Shown one piece after another: positions 1 through 6,289 of a stretch of DNA of 6,844 bases (its first letter is position 1; each line of letters opens with the position of its first letter). The notes below the pieces were generated by a model that was not told the DNA's origin, made no database searches, and saw only the letters and a program-made list of their open reading frames with translations. Both the position numbers and the translations under genes were made by a program. The stretch comes from a bacterium (lineage in GTDB: Bacteria; Verrucomicrobiota; Verrucomicrobiia; Limisphaerales; J093): contig JAJXTA010000149.1 of assembly GCA_021784265.1 (NCBI GenBank), forward strand, positions 1 through 6,844, in the 5' to 3' direction.

Positions 1-2418
1 ATAATGCTCGCCGCCCAACCAGAGTTGCACGGCCCGCGTCACGTAGTTTGCCGGGATGGGGTTCGGCGGGTACGGCCAGGCGGCGCCGAGCTTCCAGGCG
101 GCGCCGTAGGCCGTCACCTCAGTGATCGTGATCCAGTTGTCGATGGGTCGCGCATCCGCCGGCTGGGCCGGCTGCGCGACCAAGGTCTGGTCGCCGGTGA
201 TGGGGAGCTGGAGGCCATCGACCAGCGCCACGCCGGTGAACTGAGCCAGGTTGGTGGCGCCCAGCGGGGGAGTGACCAGGTAGGTCAGGGTGCGCGGCTG
301 GCCGTCGAAGAACGGCCCGAACTTGACCTCGAGCTGGCTGGGGTCAAACGCGCCCCCGTCGCTGATCGCGCTCACCCGCCAGCCGGGCGGGGGCACGTCC
401 TCGACTAGGTAATAGCTTAGATTAGTGTTACTCGTGACCTGCAGGGTCACGGGGAGGACCGCCCCCGGGGTGTAGGCGGCGGGCAATTGGCGCCGGATCG
501 AAGCGACACCGGCGTTCGTGGCCCCAACCGCGAGGGTGCGTTGGCCGCCAATCAGCCCCACCGACGCATCGAAGGCCGCCGCCCCGCGAAAGGCCGCCGG
601 GCCCGCCGCGGTGGGCGGGACGATGACCTGGTAGGCGAGCGTGCGGGGGAGCGCATCAAAGAACGGCCCGAACTTGACCTTGCCGCGCAGGGCGTCGAAG
701 GCGCCGTCGGCCGTCAGGTTGGTTGGCGCCCACCCGGGCGGGGGCGTGTCTTCGACGGCATAGACCGCGACGTTGGTCGCCGGGGTCACGGTGATCGTCA
801 CTTCGACGGCGCCGCCGGGCAGGGCGGTGAGAGGCGCTTGCGCCAACGCCAGACCGTTGGTCGCGACCGCCCCATCCGGCACAGCGGGTGGGACCGGCAC
901 GGCCGGCGGGGGGTTGGTGAGGTTGACCCACCACTGCGGCGCGGTCCCGAGCGAGGGATCGTAGCTGTAGTATTCGCCGTTGAGCCAGAGGGAGATCGCC
1001 GCGGTCAGGTAGCTGGGAGGGATCGGATTCGGCCCGGGCGGCCAGGTCGTCCCCCGCCGCCACGCCGCCCCGTAAGCGGTGACTTCCTCGAGCGTCATCC
1101 AACTGTCGATGGGCGCGTAATCCGCCGGGTGCAATGGGATCAGGTTGAGACTCATGGCCCCCCCGGTAAGGTCCGAGTTCCCGTTGACCGTGAAGGTGCC
1201 GGCGAACTGTTGGGCGCCGACGGCGGTCAAGGGGGGCGTCACCAGATAAGTCAAGGCGCGCGGCAGCCCATCGAAGAAGGGGCCAAACTTCACCTGGCCG
1301 TTAATGGGGTCGAACGAGCCGTTATCGCTGATCGCCCCCACCTGCCAGTAGGCTGGAGGGGCATCGACCACGACGTAGGCGGCGGCGTCCGGACGCGGCG
1401 TGGCGATCAGGGTAACGAGCATCTGGGCACCGGGGGAGTAGCCGGCGGGCAAGACCCGGGTCACGGAGCTGCTCGGGTTGACGGTGCCCGTCGGCACGCT
1501 TTGGCGCTGGCCGGTGATCTCTCCCACCGAGCCGTCGAAGGCGGCCACGCCATAGAACACCCCGCCGGTGGCGGTCGGGCTCACCTGGTAACTCAACGTC
1601 CGCGGCAGCGCGTCAAAGAACGGGCCCCATTTGACCTTGCCGCGCAGGGGGTCATAGCTCCCGCCGTCGCTGATCTGCGGCGGCGGCCCCCAGCCCGCGG
1701 GCGGCTGGTCCTCGACGGCATAGACCAGGACGTTGCTGGCCGGATAGACGGCGATGGTGACGGTGAGGTTGGTGCCCGGCGCATAAGTGGCAGGCGTGGT
1801 GGCGTTGGCCCAACCGTTGCTGGCCACCGTGCCCGGGGGCAAGGGTGCCGGCGGGGTGACGCCGGTGGCGTTGGGCGGGTTGATCCACCACCGCGGAGCC
1901 ACGCTGCTGTTGGTGTCGAAGGTGTAGTATTCCCCGCCGAGCCAGAGGGCAATCGCCCGGACGACATAACTGCCGGGGATCGGGCTGGGCGGAGCGGGCC
2001 AAGCCGCCCCCTGTTTCCAGGCCGCGGCGTAGGCGGTGACCTCGCCGATGGTCAGCCAATTATCTGCCGGATCATTATCCGCCGGGTGCAACGGCAGGAG
2101 GTTCAAGACCTGAGCCCCGCCCACGAAGCGTTCACCGCCGTCGGCTTGGGAGTGCCCGGCGAACCGCTGCGGGCCCGAGGCCCCGGGCGGCGGCACCACC
2201 GTATAGGTCAATCGCCGCGGCTCGCTGTCCAGGAACGGGCCGAAGCGGACCTTGCCGCCCGCCGCGTCGAAGTAACCATTGTCGCTGATGTTCGTCGCCA
2301 ACCACGTCGCGGGGGGGGTGTCCTCGGCGACATAGAACGAAAGGTCCGCCGGAGGTGTGGCCACCAGCGTCACCGTGAGGGGCGCGCCGGGCGAATAACC
2401 CCGCGGCAGCACCCGCTC
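1..2418 (-). repeat. X-X-Y supermodule array: five beta-type X modules and three dockerin-like Y blocks, period about 320 codons
   Basis: X modules (about 100 residues) begin near residues 628, 838, 948, 1158 and 1272. They share [YS]-x-P-G-A-x-L-x-V-T-L, V-E-D-x-P-P-x-G-W, I-S-D-x-G-x-F-D and V-K-F-G-P-F-F-D-x-L-P-R-T-L-T-Y motifs, which suggests a beta-sandwich. Y blocks (about 738-810, 1058-1130 and 1379 to the edge; genomic 1870-2088, 910-1128 and 1-165) share P-A-D-x-x-P-x-D-x-W-x-T-I-x-E-V-T-A-Y-x-A-A-W, then P-x-P-I-P-x-x-Y-V-x-R-A-x-x-L-W-L-G-G-E-Y-Y. In the two complete copies this is followed by A-P-x-W-W. The two acidic, helix-like halves of Y resemble a duplicated dockerin F-hand, although the ligand loop is not canonical. 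The Y tryptophans at 748, 1067 and 1389 give periods of 319 and 322 codons. At nucleotide level, TTGACCTTGCCGCGCAGGG occurs at 674-692 and 1631-1649, 957 bp apart. Confidence 0.8.
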
Positions 2419-4299
2419 GACGAAGCCACTGGCGGTGTGACGCCCATCGCGCCGGAACTCCGGCCAGCCGCCCGAAGCCAGCGGGGAGCCGCCGTTGAAA
2501 GCATACAACCGGCCATCGTCGGCCCCAAGATAAACCGCGCCGCTGGACGCGATGCTTGGCGAGGAGAAGGTGATCGGTCCGCCTAACGTCGCAGTCCAAA
2601 GCGAGACCCCGGTCGCGCCCAGGGCATGCAGCTTGCCATCGGTGGTTCCCTGGTAAACGCTCCCGTCCGCCGCGAGGGCGGGCGTCGAGGCATTGGCGGC
2701 GGCGCCCAGCGGCGCTTTCCAATGCAGCGTTCCATCTGGGTTCAGGGCATAGAGGTTCCCGTCGTAGCTGGCGGCATAAATGGTCCCGTCCAGCCCCACG
2801 GCGGGCGAAGCATAGACCCCGCCGCTGGTCAGAAACTGCCAGCGTTCGCTCCCGTCCGGGTTCAGGGCGTAAACGTTGTCATCCAACGAGCCGACGTAGA
2901 TGGTGTCGTCCACACCGATGGCGGGCGAAGCCTCAATCCAATTGCCGGCCCGGAACGTCCACTTCTCCCGGCCGTCGGGGCCTAACGCGTACAACTTCTT
3001 GTCACGCGATCCCACGTAGAGCGTCCCATCCGCCCCCAGCACCGGTGACGAGTAGATACCGCCGCCGGTGGCAAAGACCCACCGGTTGGTACCGCTGGGC
3101 AGGAGGGCATAGACCTTCGTATCGAGGGAGGCCACATAAATGGTCCCGTCCACCCCAACCGCAGGGGAGGATGAAATCGGGCCGCCGGTGGTGAAGCTCC
3201 ATTGTGGAACGCCGGTGGGACTCAGCGCGTACAGATTCCCGTCCAGCGACCCGACATAAACGGTCTCGTCCGCGCCCAAGGCCGGGGAAGACACGACGCC
3301 GTCGGTCGTGGCAAACTGCCACCGCTCGCTCCCGTCCGGGTTCAGCGCATACACATTGCTGTCCATCGAACCGAAGTAGAGGGTGCCACCGGAACCAATG
3401 GCGGGGGCGCTTTGGACCGGACCGCCGGTGGCGAAATGCCAAGCGTTGGTCGCCTGCTGCTGGACAAAACTGGCGGTAAAGGCATTGGTGCCCGCAGCCA
3501 CGGTGACGGTCCGTGGGTTCTGCGTATTGCCATCGGTCCAGCGGGCGAACAACCAGCCACTGTTGGGTGTCGCCTGGATCTGTTGTTGGGCGCCCACCGG
3601 GAACGTGCCACCCCCGCCCACGCCGCCGCCGGTGGCTGGGCTAGCGATCACGGCGATCGTCCCCTGCTGCTGGATAAAGGTGGCGGTGTAAGTGTTCGTG
3701 CCCGCCGTTACGGCGACGGTCCGCGGGTTTTGGGTGTTGCCATCCGTCCAGCTAGTGAACGCCCAGCCGATACTCGGGAGGGCCTGAATCGTTTGTTGGG
3801 ACCCCAAGGCATAACTGCCCCCCCCGGTCGTTGTCCCCGCACTGGCGGGATAAACCCCGACAACGACAAGGCCTTGCTGTCGGGTGAAGTCAGCCGTGAA
3901 ATTGGTGAGCCCGGGGACCACGAGCACCGTGCGGGGGTTCTGGGTGACCCCGTCGCTCCAGCCGGTGAAGCTCCACCCGCTGTTGGCAGTGGCCTGAAGC
4001 TGGGCTTCCCAGTCCACCGGGTAGGTCCCGCCGCCACTGACGGAGCCCCCGGCAGGCGGGTTGGCGCCCACGAGAATGACCCCTACCTGTGCGTGGAGCG
4101 AACCGCCGGCAAGCACGAGCCACACCAGTGCGGCCCCCAACCACGCCACGGCGCGCGCCCTGCCGCGCTCGGACCCGCCGACCGGGACCGGCGGAGCGCC
4201 AGGCCGAGGGGCTGGCCACGAATCACTCCGTCCTCCCGACCGCAACGGGCTCCCGCAGGCCTCGGCGCCGGAGTTAACCCGCGTGTGCATTGGCTTCAT
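1..4299 (-). CDS. Giant exported modular protein: InlB-like repeats, PQQ-like propeller, dockerin-like repeat array (C-terminus missing)
   Basis: The frame is open for 1433 codons from ATG 4299 to the window edge, with no stop, so the C-terminus lies outside. Seen in order: a basic, low-complexity N-terminal stretch (residues 1-53); a hydrophobic segment rich in Leu, Val and Ala (54-66) ending SLHA-Q, with probable signal peptidase I cleavage after Ala70; three 70-residue InlB-type repeats (74-283), each with W-[ST]-D-G-x-T-Q-N-P-R-T-V; an eight-blade PQQ-like propeller (287-622); then X and Y modules to the edge. No catalytic motif is visible. Known members of such repeat families are secreted or surface proteins, and PQQ-like propellers of this type often act as binding scaffolds and bind no PQQ. 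An adhesion or matrix-binding role is inference. ATG 4299 lacks a clear Shine-Dalgarno; ATG 4290 is possible. GTG 4149 would start right at the hydrophobic core and drop the basic n-region, so the longer form is preferred. It is divergent from the permease gene. Codon choice and homology between repeats hold throughout, so no frameshift is suspected. Confidence 0.9.
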   Translation of the reverse strand, partial: MKPMHTRVNSGAEACGSPLRSGGRSDSWPAPRPGAPPVPVGGSERGRARAVAWLGAALVWLVLAGGSLHAQVGVILVGANPPAGGSVSGGGTYPVDWEAQLQATANSGWSFTGWSDGVTQNPRTVLVVPGLTNFTADFTRQQGLVVVGVYPASAGTTTGGGSYALGSQQTIQALPSIGWAFTSWTDGNTQNPRTVAVTAGTNTYTATFIQQQGTIAVIASPATGGGVGGGGTFPVGAQQQIQATPNSGWLFARWTDGNTQNPRTVTVAAGTNAFTASFVQQQATNAWHFATGGPVQSAPAIGSGGTLYFGSMDSNVYALNPDGSERWQFATTDGVVSSPALGADETVYVGSLDGNLYALSPTGVPQWSFTTGGPISSSPAVGVDGTIYVASLDTKVYALLPSGTNRWVFATGGGIYSSPVLGADGTLYVGSRDKKLYALGPDGREKWTFRAGNWIEASPAIGVDDTIYVGSLDDNVYALNPDGSERWQFLTSGGVYASPAVGLDGTIYAASYDGNLYALNPDGTLHWKAPLGAAANASTPALAADGSVYQGTTDGKLHALGATGVSLWTATLGGPITFSSPSIASSGAVYLGADDGRLYAFNGGSPLASGGWPEFRRDGRHTASGFVERVLPRGYSPGAPLTVTLVATPPADLSFYVAEDTPPATWLATNISDNGYFDAAGGKVRFGPFLDSEPRRLTYTVVPPPGASGPQRFAGHSQADGGERFVGGAQVLNLLPLHPADNDPADNWLTIGEVTAYAAAWKQGAAWPAPPSPIPGSYVVRAIALWLGGEYYTFDTNSSVAPRWWINPPNATGVTPPAPLPPGTVASNGWANATTPATYAPGTNLTVTIAVYPASNVLVYAVEDQPPAGWGPPPQISDGGSYDPLRGKVKWGPFFDALPRTLSYQVSPTATGGVFYGVAAFDGSVGEITGQRQSVPTGTVNPSSSVTRVLPAGYSPGAQMLVTLIATPRPDAAAYVVVDAPPAYWQVGAISDNGSFDPINGQVKFGPFFDGLPRALTYLVTPPLTAVGAQQFAGTFTVNGNSDLTGGAMSLNLIPLHPADYAPIDSWMTLEEVTAYGAAWRRGTTWPPGPNPIPPSYLTAAISLWLNGEYYSYDPSLGTAPQWWVNLTNPPPAVPVPPAVPDGAVATNGLALAQAPLTALPGGAVEVTITVTPATNVAVYAVEDTPPPGWAPTNLTADGAFDALRGKVKFGPFFDALPRTLAYQVIVPPTAAGPAAFRGAAAFDASVGLIGGQRTLAVGATNAGVASIRRQLPAAYTPGAVLPVTLQVTSNTNLSYYLVEDVPPPGWRVSAISDGGAFDPSQLEVKFGPFFDGQPRTLTYLVTPPLGATNLAQFTGVALVDGLQLPITGDQTLVAQPAQPADARPIDNWITITEVTAYGAAWKLGAAWPYPPNPIPANYVTRAVQLWLGGEHY
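2434..3441 (-). repeat. Eight 40-codon PQQ-like beta-propeller repeats in the giant protein
   Basis: The blade tryptophan occurs at residues 287, 327, 367, 407, 447, 487, 527 and 568. The spacing is thus exactly 40 codons (120 bp) except for one extra residue in the last. Each blade reads W-x-F-x-x-x-G-x-[IV]-x-[SA]-[SA]-P-A-[IVL]-G-x-D-x-T-[IVL]-Y-[VF]-x-S-x-D-x-x-[LV]-Y-A-L-x-P-x-G. The set closes with a G-W-P-E-F-R-R-D-G-R-H-T signature (611-622), typical of the end of this propeller type. Nucleotide copies are close: a 20-nt string TCGCTCCCGTCCGGGTTCAG occurs at both 2846-2865 and 3326-3345, 480 bp (four blades) apart. Confidence 0.9.
3454..4080 (-). repeat. Three tandem InlB-type (divergent B-repeat) 70-residue units in the giant protein
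   Basis: The conserved tryptophans of the W-[ST]-D-G-x-T-Q-N-P-R-T-V motif fall at residues 114, 184 and 254, giving an exact 70-codon (210 bp) period. Each unit runs as a V-x-P-A-x-G-G-x-x-x-G-G-G-x-[YF] strand, then a Q-x-x-x-[QV]-A-x-x-x-x-G-W segment, the W-x-D-G motif, and a closing F-T-A-x-F or Y-T-A-T-F strand. This is the pattern of the bacterial InlB B-repeat / Flg_new-like families, which form small extracellular beta modules. Units 2 and 3 are separated from the next unit by Q-Q-Q linkers. Confidence 0.85.
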
Positions 4300-4561
4300 G
4301 ACGCGCTACGTCGGTTTGACATTCACCGACCCGCATGCGGAAATCCCGCCTTGTGCCGCTTGTGCACCAACCAGTTCATGGAGTGGATTGCGCCGGGTTC
4401 TCCACCGATTTACAACCGAAATCTGGCCGGACCGCCCGCGCCCTGACTCCTGAGTCCGGCCCGCGCCCCGGCCGAGCCGTCACCCGACGGGCGCCGGCCC
4501 CGCCGCGGGGAGGCTGCGGGATTACGCCAACGGCGGCGTGGCCTCGGCCCGGAGGCCCGGC
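4300..4561. other. Divergent intergenic region between the giant gene and the permease gene
   Basis: No gene is supported here. The stretch must hold the promoters of both flanking genes. On the plus strand TTGCGC (4388-4393) and TACAAC (4411-4416) stand 17 bp apart, each 4 of 6 to the housekeeping consensus: a weak candidate for the permease promoter. Two small inverted repeats are present, GACTC-CT-GAGTC at 4445-4456 and CCGTC-ACCC-GACGG at 4477-4490. Either could be an operator-like site or a leader hairpin, but both are short enough to be chance in GC-rich DNA. Confidence 0.4.
4551..4555 (+). promoter_or_regulatory. Shine-Dalgarno GGAGG of the LptF/LptG permease gene
   Basis: GGAGG lies six bases before GTG 4562. 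It decides the start: an in-frame GTG at 4538 has no such site at the right distance and would add eight residues unlike the usual M-K-T-L-x-x-Y-L beginning of this family. Confidence 0.7.
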
Positions 4562-5710
4562 GTGAAGACCCTCCACCTCTATCTCCTACGCCAAGTGCTG
4601 GCCAGCGTCTGCATGACGGTGGCGGTGTTCACCTTTGTGCTGCTGCTGGGGAACCTCCTGCGGGAGATCCTGGCGCTGCTCGTCAACCGGCAAGCCACGC
4701 TGGCAGTGGTGGGAGAGGCCATCGCACTTCTCATCCCTTACGTGCTGGTCTTCGCCCTGCCGATGGGCCTCCTCACGGCCACGCTCCTGGCGTTCGGCCG
4801 GTTCAGCGCCGACCAGGAGTTAACCGCCGCCCGCAGCAGCGGCATTAGCTTGATCGCCTTGGTCAGCCCCATCCTCTTGCTCAGCGTGGTCCTCAGCGGC
4901 CTGAGTGCCTGGTTCAACCTGCAGGTCGCCCCGCAATGCCGCGTCGCCTACAAACGCCTGCTGCTCGAACAAGGCCTGGAGAAGCCGGCGAACCTGTTGT
5001 CGGAGAACCGCTTCGTGAAGGACTTCCCCGGCCTCATCCTCTACATCGGGCGGGTCGAGGGGACCCGCCTCAAGACCGTGGTCGTCTATCAGATGGACAC
5101 CAACCAGGTGCAGACCAACCTCACCACGGCCTGGGGAGCCAGCAACACCCCGCCGGTCGCCCTGGCGGAGGTCGTCCGCCGCATCGTCTCCGCCCCTACC
5201 GCCCGCCTAGTGACCAATCCGACCAATCAGGAAATGACCCTGGCGATGGAGGATGTGGATTTCCTGGACTTGGAGAGCATGAACAGCCCGCACGCGGCGG
5301 AGTACGATCAACCTCTCCCGACGCCCCGGGTCAGCCCGGCGGCGGTGCAGCCGAAGCTCTCGGAGATGACCTTCCGGCAGTTGCTCGGCGAGTATTACGA
5401 GGCTCGGCGCCAGCGGTTGGACACCACGCCGGTGGCGGTGCAGCTCCACCGGCAGGTGGCGTTCTCCTTTGCCTGCCTGGGCTTCACGCTCATCGGCATC
5501 CCGCTCGGGGTCAAGGCGCATCGGCGCGAGACCAGCGCCGGGGTGGCCCTGGCCTTGATCCTGGTGCTGGTCTATTACAGCTTCATCATCCTCGGGCAGG
5601 CCTGGGATACCCGCCCCAACCTCTTCCCCCAGCTCATCGTCTGGGCGCCGAACTTTCTGTTTCAGGGGGCGGGGGCCCTGTTGCTGTGGCGGGCCAACCG
5701 GCGCGGCTAA
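4562..5710 (+). CDS. LptF/LptG-family lipopolysaccharide export permease (YjgP/YjgQ family)
   Basis: The product is 382 residues from GTG 4562 to TAA 5708-5710. It is an inner-membrane protein of the family forming the transmembrane half of the LptB2FG ABC transporter, which extracts LPS from the inner membrane and passes it to the LptC/LptA bridge. Seen: TM1 about 12-33, TM2 about 53-79, then F-S-A-D-Q-E-L-T-A-A-R-S-S-G (81-94). This is the cytoplasmic coupling helix; its Glu86 matches the glutamate that contacts LptB in characterised members. TM3 is about 97-118, followed by a soluble periplasmic region (about 119-295) expected to hold the beta-jellyroll. TM4-6 lie at about 299-317, 326-345 and 356-376, with the family's G-I-P-L-G segment at 312-316. 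Length is usual for the family. The sequence does not say whether it is the F or G partner; no second permease or lptB is adjacent, so the partner must lie elsewhere. It is divergent from the giant gene and convergent with the SPFH remnant. Confidence 0.93.
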   Translation: MKTLHLYLLRQVLASVCMTVAVFTFVLLLGNLLREILALLVNRQATLAVVGEAIALLIPYVLVFALPMGLLTATLLAFGRFSADQELTAARSSGISLIALVSPILLLSVVLSGLSAWFNLQVAPQCRVAYKRLLLEQGLEKPANLLSENRFVKDFPGLILYIGRVEGTRLKTVVVYQMDTNQVQTNLTTAWGASNTPPVALAEVVRRIVSAPTARLVTNPTNQEMTLAMEDVDFLDLESMNSPHAAEYDQPLPTPRVSPAAVQPKLSEMTFRQLLGEYYEARRQRLDTTPVAVQLHRQVAFSFACLGFTLIGIPLGVKAHRRETSAGVALALILVLVYYSFIILGQAWDTRPNLFPQLIVWAPNFLFQGAGALLLWRANRRG

Positions 5711-5930
5711 CCAGGTCCCATCACTGAAGCCGGCTTGGGCGCGCTCAGGCCCTTAGCGTGGTCGTGGAGCATGGTGCCGAGCAAGCCGTCCACCAGGTTT
5801 TGCCTCGAGTCCACGCGCGAAATCACCTTGGCGCGTCCAGGGCGCCCACGTGGATGATCTGCGCCACATCGAGGTTGAAGGCAAACCGGTCCTTCGAGCG
5901 CACGGTGATCGAGGAGAGCGTCTCGACGAC
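5707..5930 (-). pseudogene. Frameshifted fragment of an SPFH/band 7 (flotillin-like) protein
   Basis: Reading the minus strand from about 5924, one frame gives L-S-S-I-T-V-R-S-K-D-x-F-A-F, then NLDVAQIIHVGALDAP, and hits a TGA. The next frame continues the same homology at once with K-V-I-S-R-V-D-S-R-Q-N-L-V-D-G-L-L. Adding one A to the CCAAGGTG run (plus-strand 5826-5830) joins both into D-A-P-K-V-I-S-R-V. From recalled family sequences this matches the SPFH core of a long SPFH/band 7 class, where it is followed by a P-T-[IV]-G-N-Y-F-R-N segment; here that part is degraded (G-T-M-L-H-D-H-A-K-G). Those proteins span several hundred residues, whereas only about 60 codons are recognisable here. 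No convincing upstream part is found before 5930, and the frame stops in the last bases of the permease gene. It is a relic, not a working gene. The frameshift could be a sequencing error, but the missing remainder could not. Confidence 0.68.
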
Positions 5931-6201
5931 GCCACCACGTCTGGGCAGGCCGAGCCCGTCTCCTCCCTGGTTCGCCCACGGGACACCGGTGGCGCTCGCG
6001 CTGGGCACCCCCACCCAGTCGCCGCAGGGGATGGGGGAAAATGCCCACCACCCGGGGCCGGGTTGGACACGCTGCGTTCCGGAAGCAAAACACCTCAAAC
6101 GGAGGAGGCGTTGATCGACGCTGCTGTAACCAATTGGTAACTAGATGTTAATGGGATTCAGTCCCGCGGTTCCGGCAACCGGGGCCACCACCCCCTCCAC
6201 C
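5931..6201. other. Non-coding stretch between SPFH remnant and sigma-54 promoter
   Basis: Short open frames exist on both strands, but their Arg/Pro/Gly-rich translations look compositional and match no family I recognise. The 10-bp palindrome ACCAATTGGT at 6129-6138 sits in a locally AT-richer patch (about 6125-6160) and could be a regulator site for the gene at 6290; nothing else supports this. Decayed SPFH sequence may extend into the left part, but no homology is visible. Confidence 0.4.
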
Positions 6202-6217
6202 TGGCATACTGCTTGCT
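6202..6217 (+). promoter_or_regulatory. Candidate sigma-54 (RpoN) -24/-12 promoter
   Basis: TGGCATACTGCTTGCT fits the TGGCAC-G-N4-TTGCW consensus. The -24 GG and -12 GC dinucleotides are at the exact required spacing, with only the sixth base (T for C, commonly tolerated) and seventh base (A for G) off. Transcription would start near 6228, giving a leader of about 60 nt to the ATG at 6290. If real, the downstream exported protein needs RpoN and an enhancer-binding activator. The match was found by eye, and no activator site is identified. Confidence 0.5.
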
Positions 6218-6289
6218 CTGCTACCTTCCGGCCTGTCGGACAAAGCAACACCAGAGGGTTATCCACTGGAAAGTGACCTAGAAGCAGCC

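Noticed and set aside
1..2418. The regularly spaced repeats as a CRISPR array or integron-like cassettes.
   Set aside because: The repeats are in-frame protein modules of 210, 120 and about 960 bp with diverged copies, without short direct repeats separated by unique spacers.
487..2586. A 699-codon open frame on the plus strand, and a further 414-codon one at 3202-4446.
   Set aside because: They lie codon-on-codon opposite the giant minus-strand gene. Their translations are Arg/Gly/Pro-rich and without domains, while the minus strand shows clear repeat families. They are open because of GC-biased codon use.
5727..5755. The AAGCCGGCTT palindrome (5727-5736) and the adjoining GGGC/GCCC pair as a terminator of the permease gene.
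   Set aside because: The palindrome has no loop, the second pair has a four-base stem, and no T-run follows.
6060..6095. A minus-strand F-R-N-A-A string near 6085 resembling the Y-F-R-N-A/S-A segment of SPFH proteins.
   Set aside because: It lies upstream of the SPFH core instead of downstream, is five residues long, and is in a different frame from its neighbour; chance is more likely than a rearranged copy.
5823..6098. A 91-codon minus-strand frame as an intact small gene.
   Set aside because: Its last 35 codons are SPFH core that continues in another frame after its stop, and its first half has no recognisable homology. It is better called part of a pseudogene.
6101..6140. GGAGGAGG followed by TTG and nine codons, as a leader peptide.
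   Set aside because: The codons encode nothing distinctive such as regulatory codon runs, and no attenuator-like hairpins follow.
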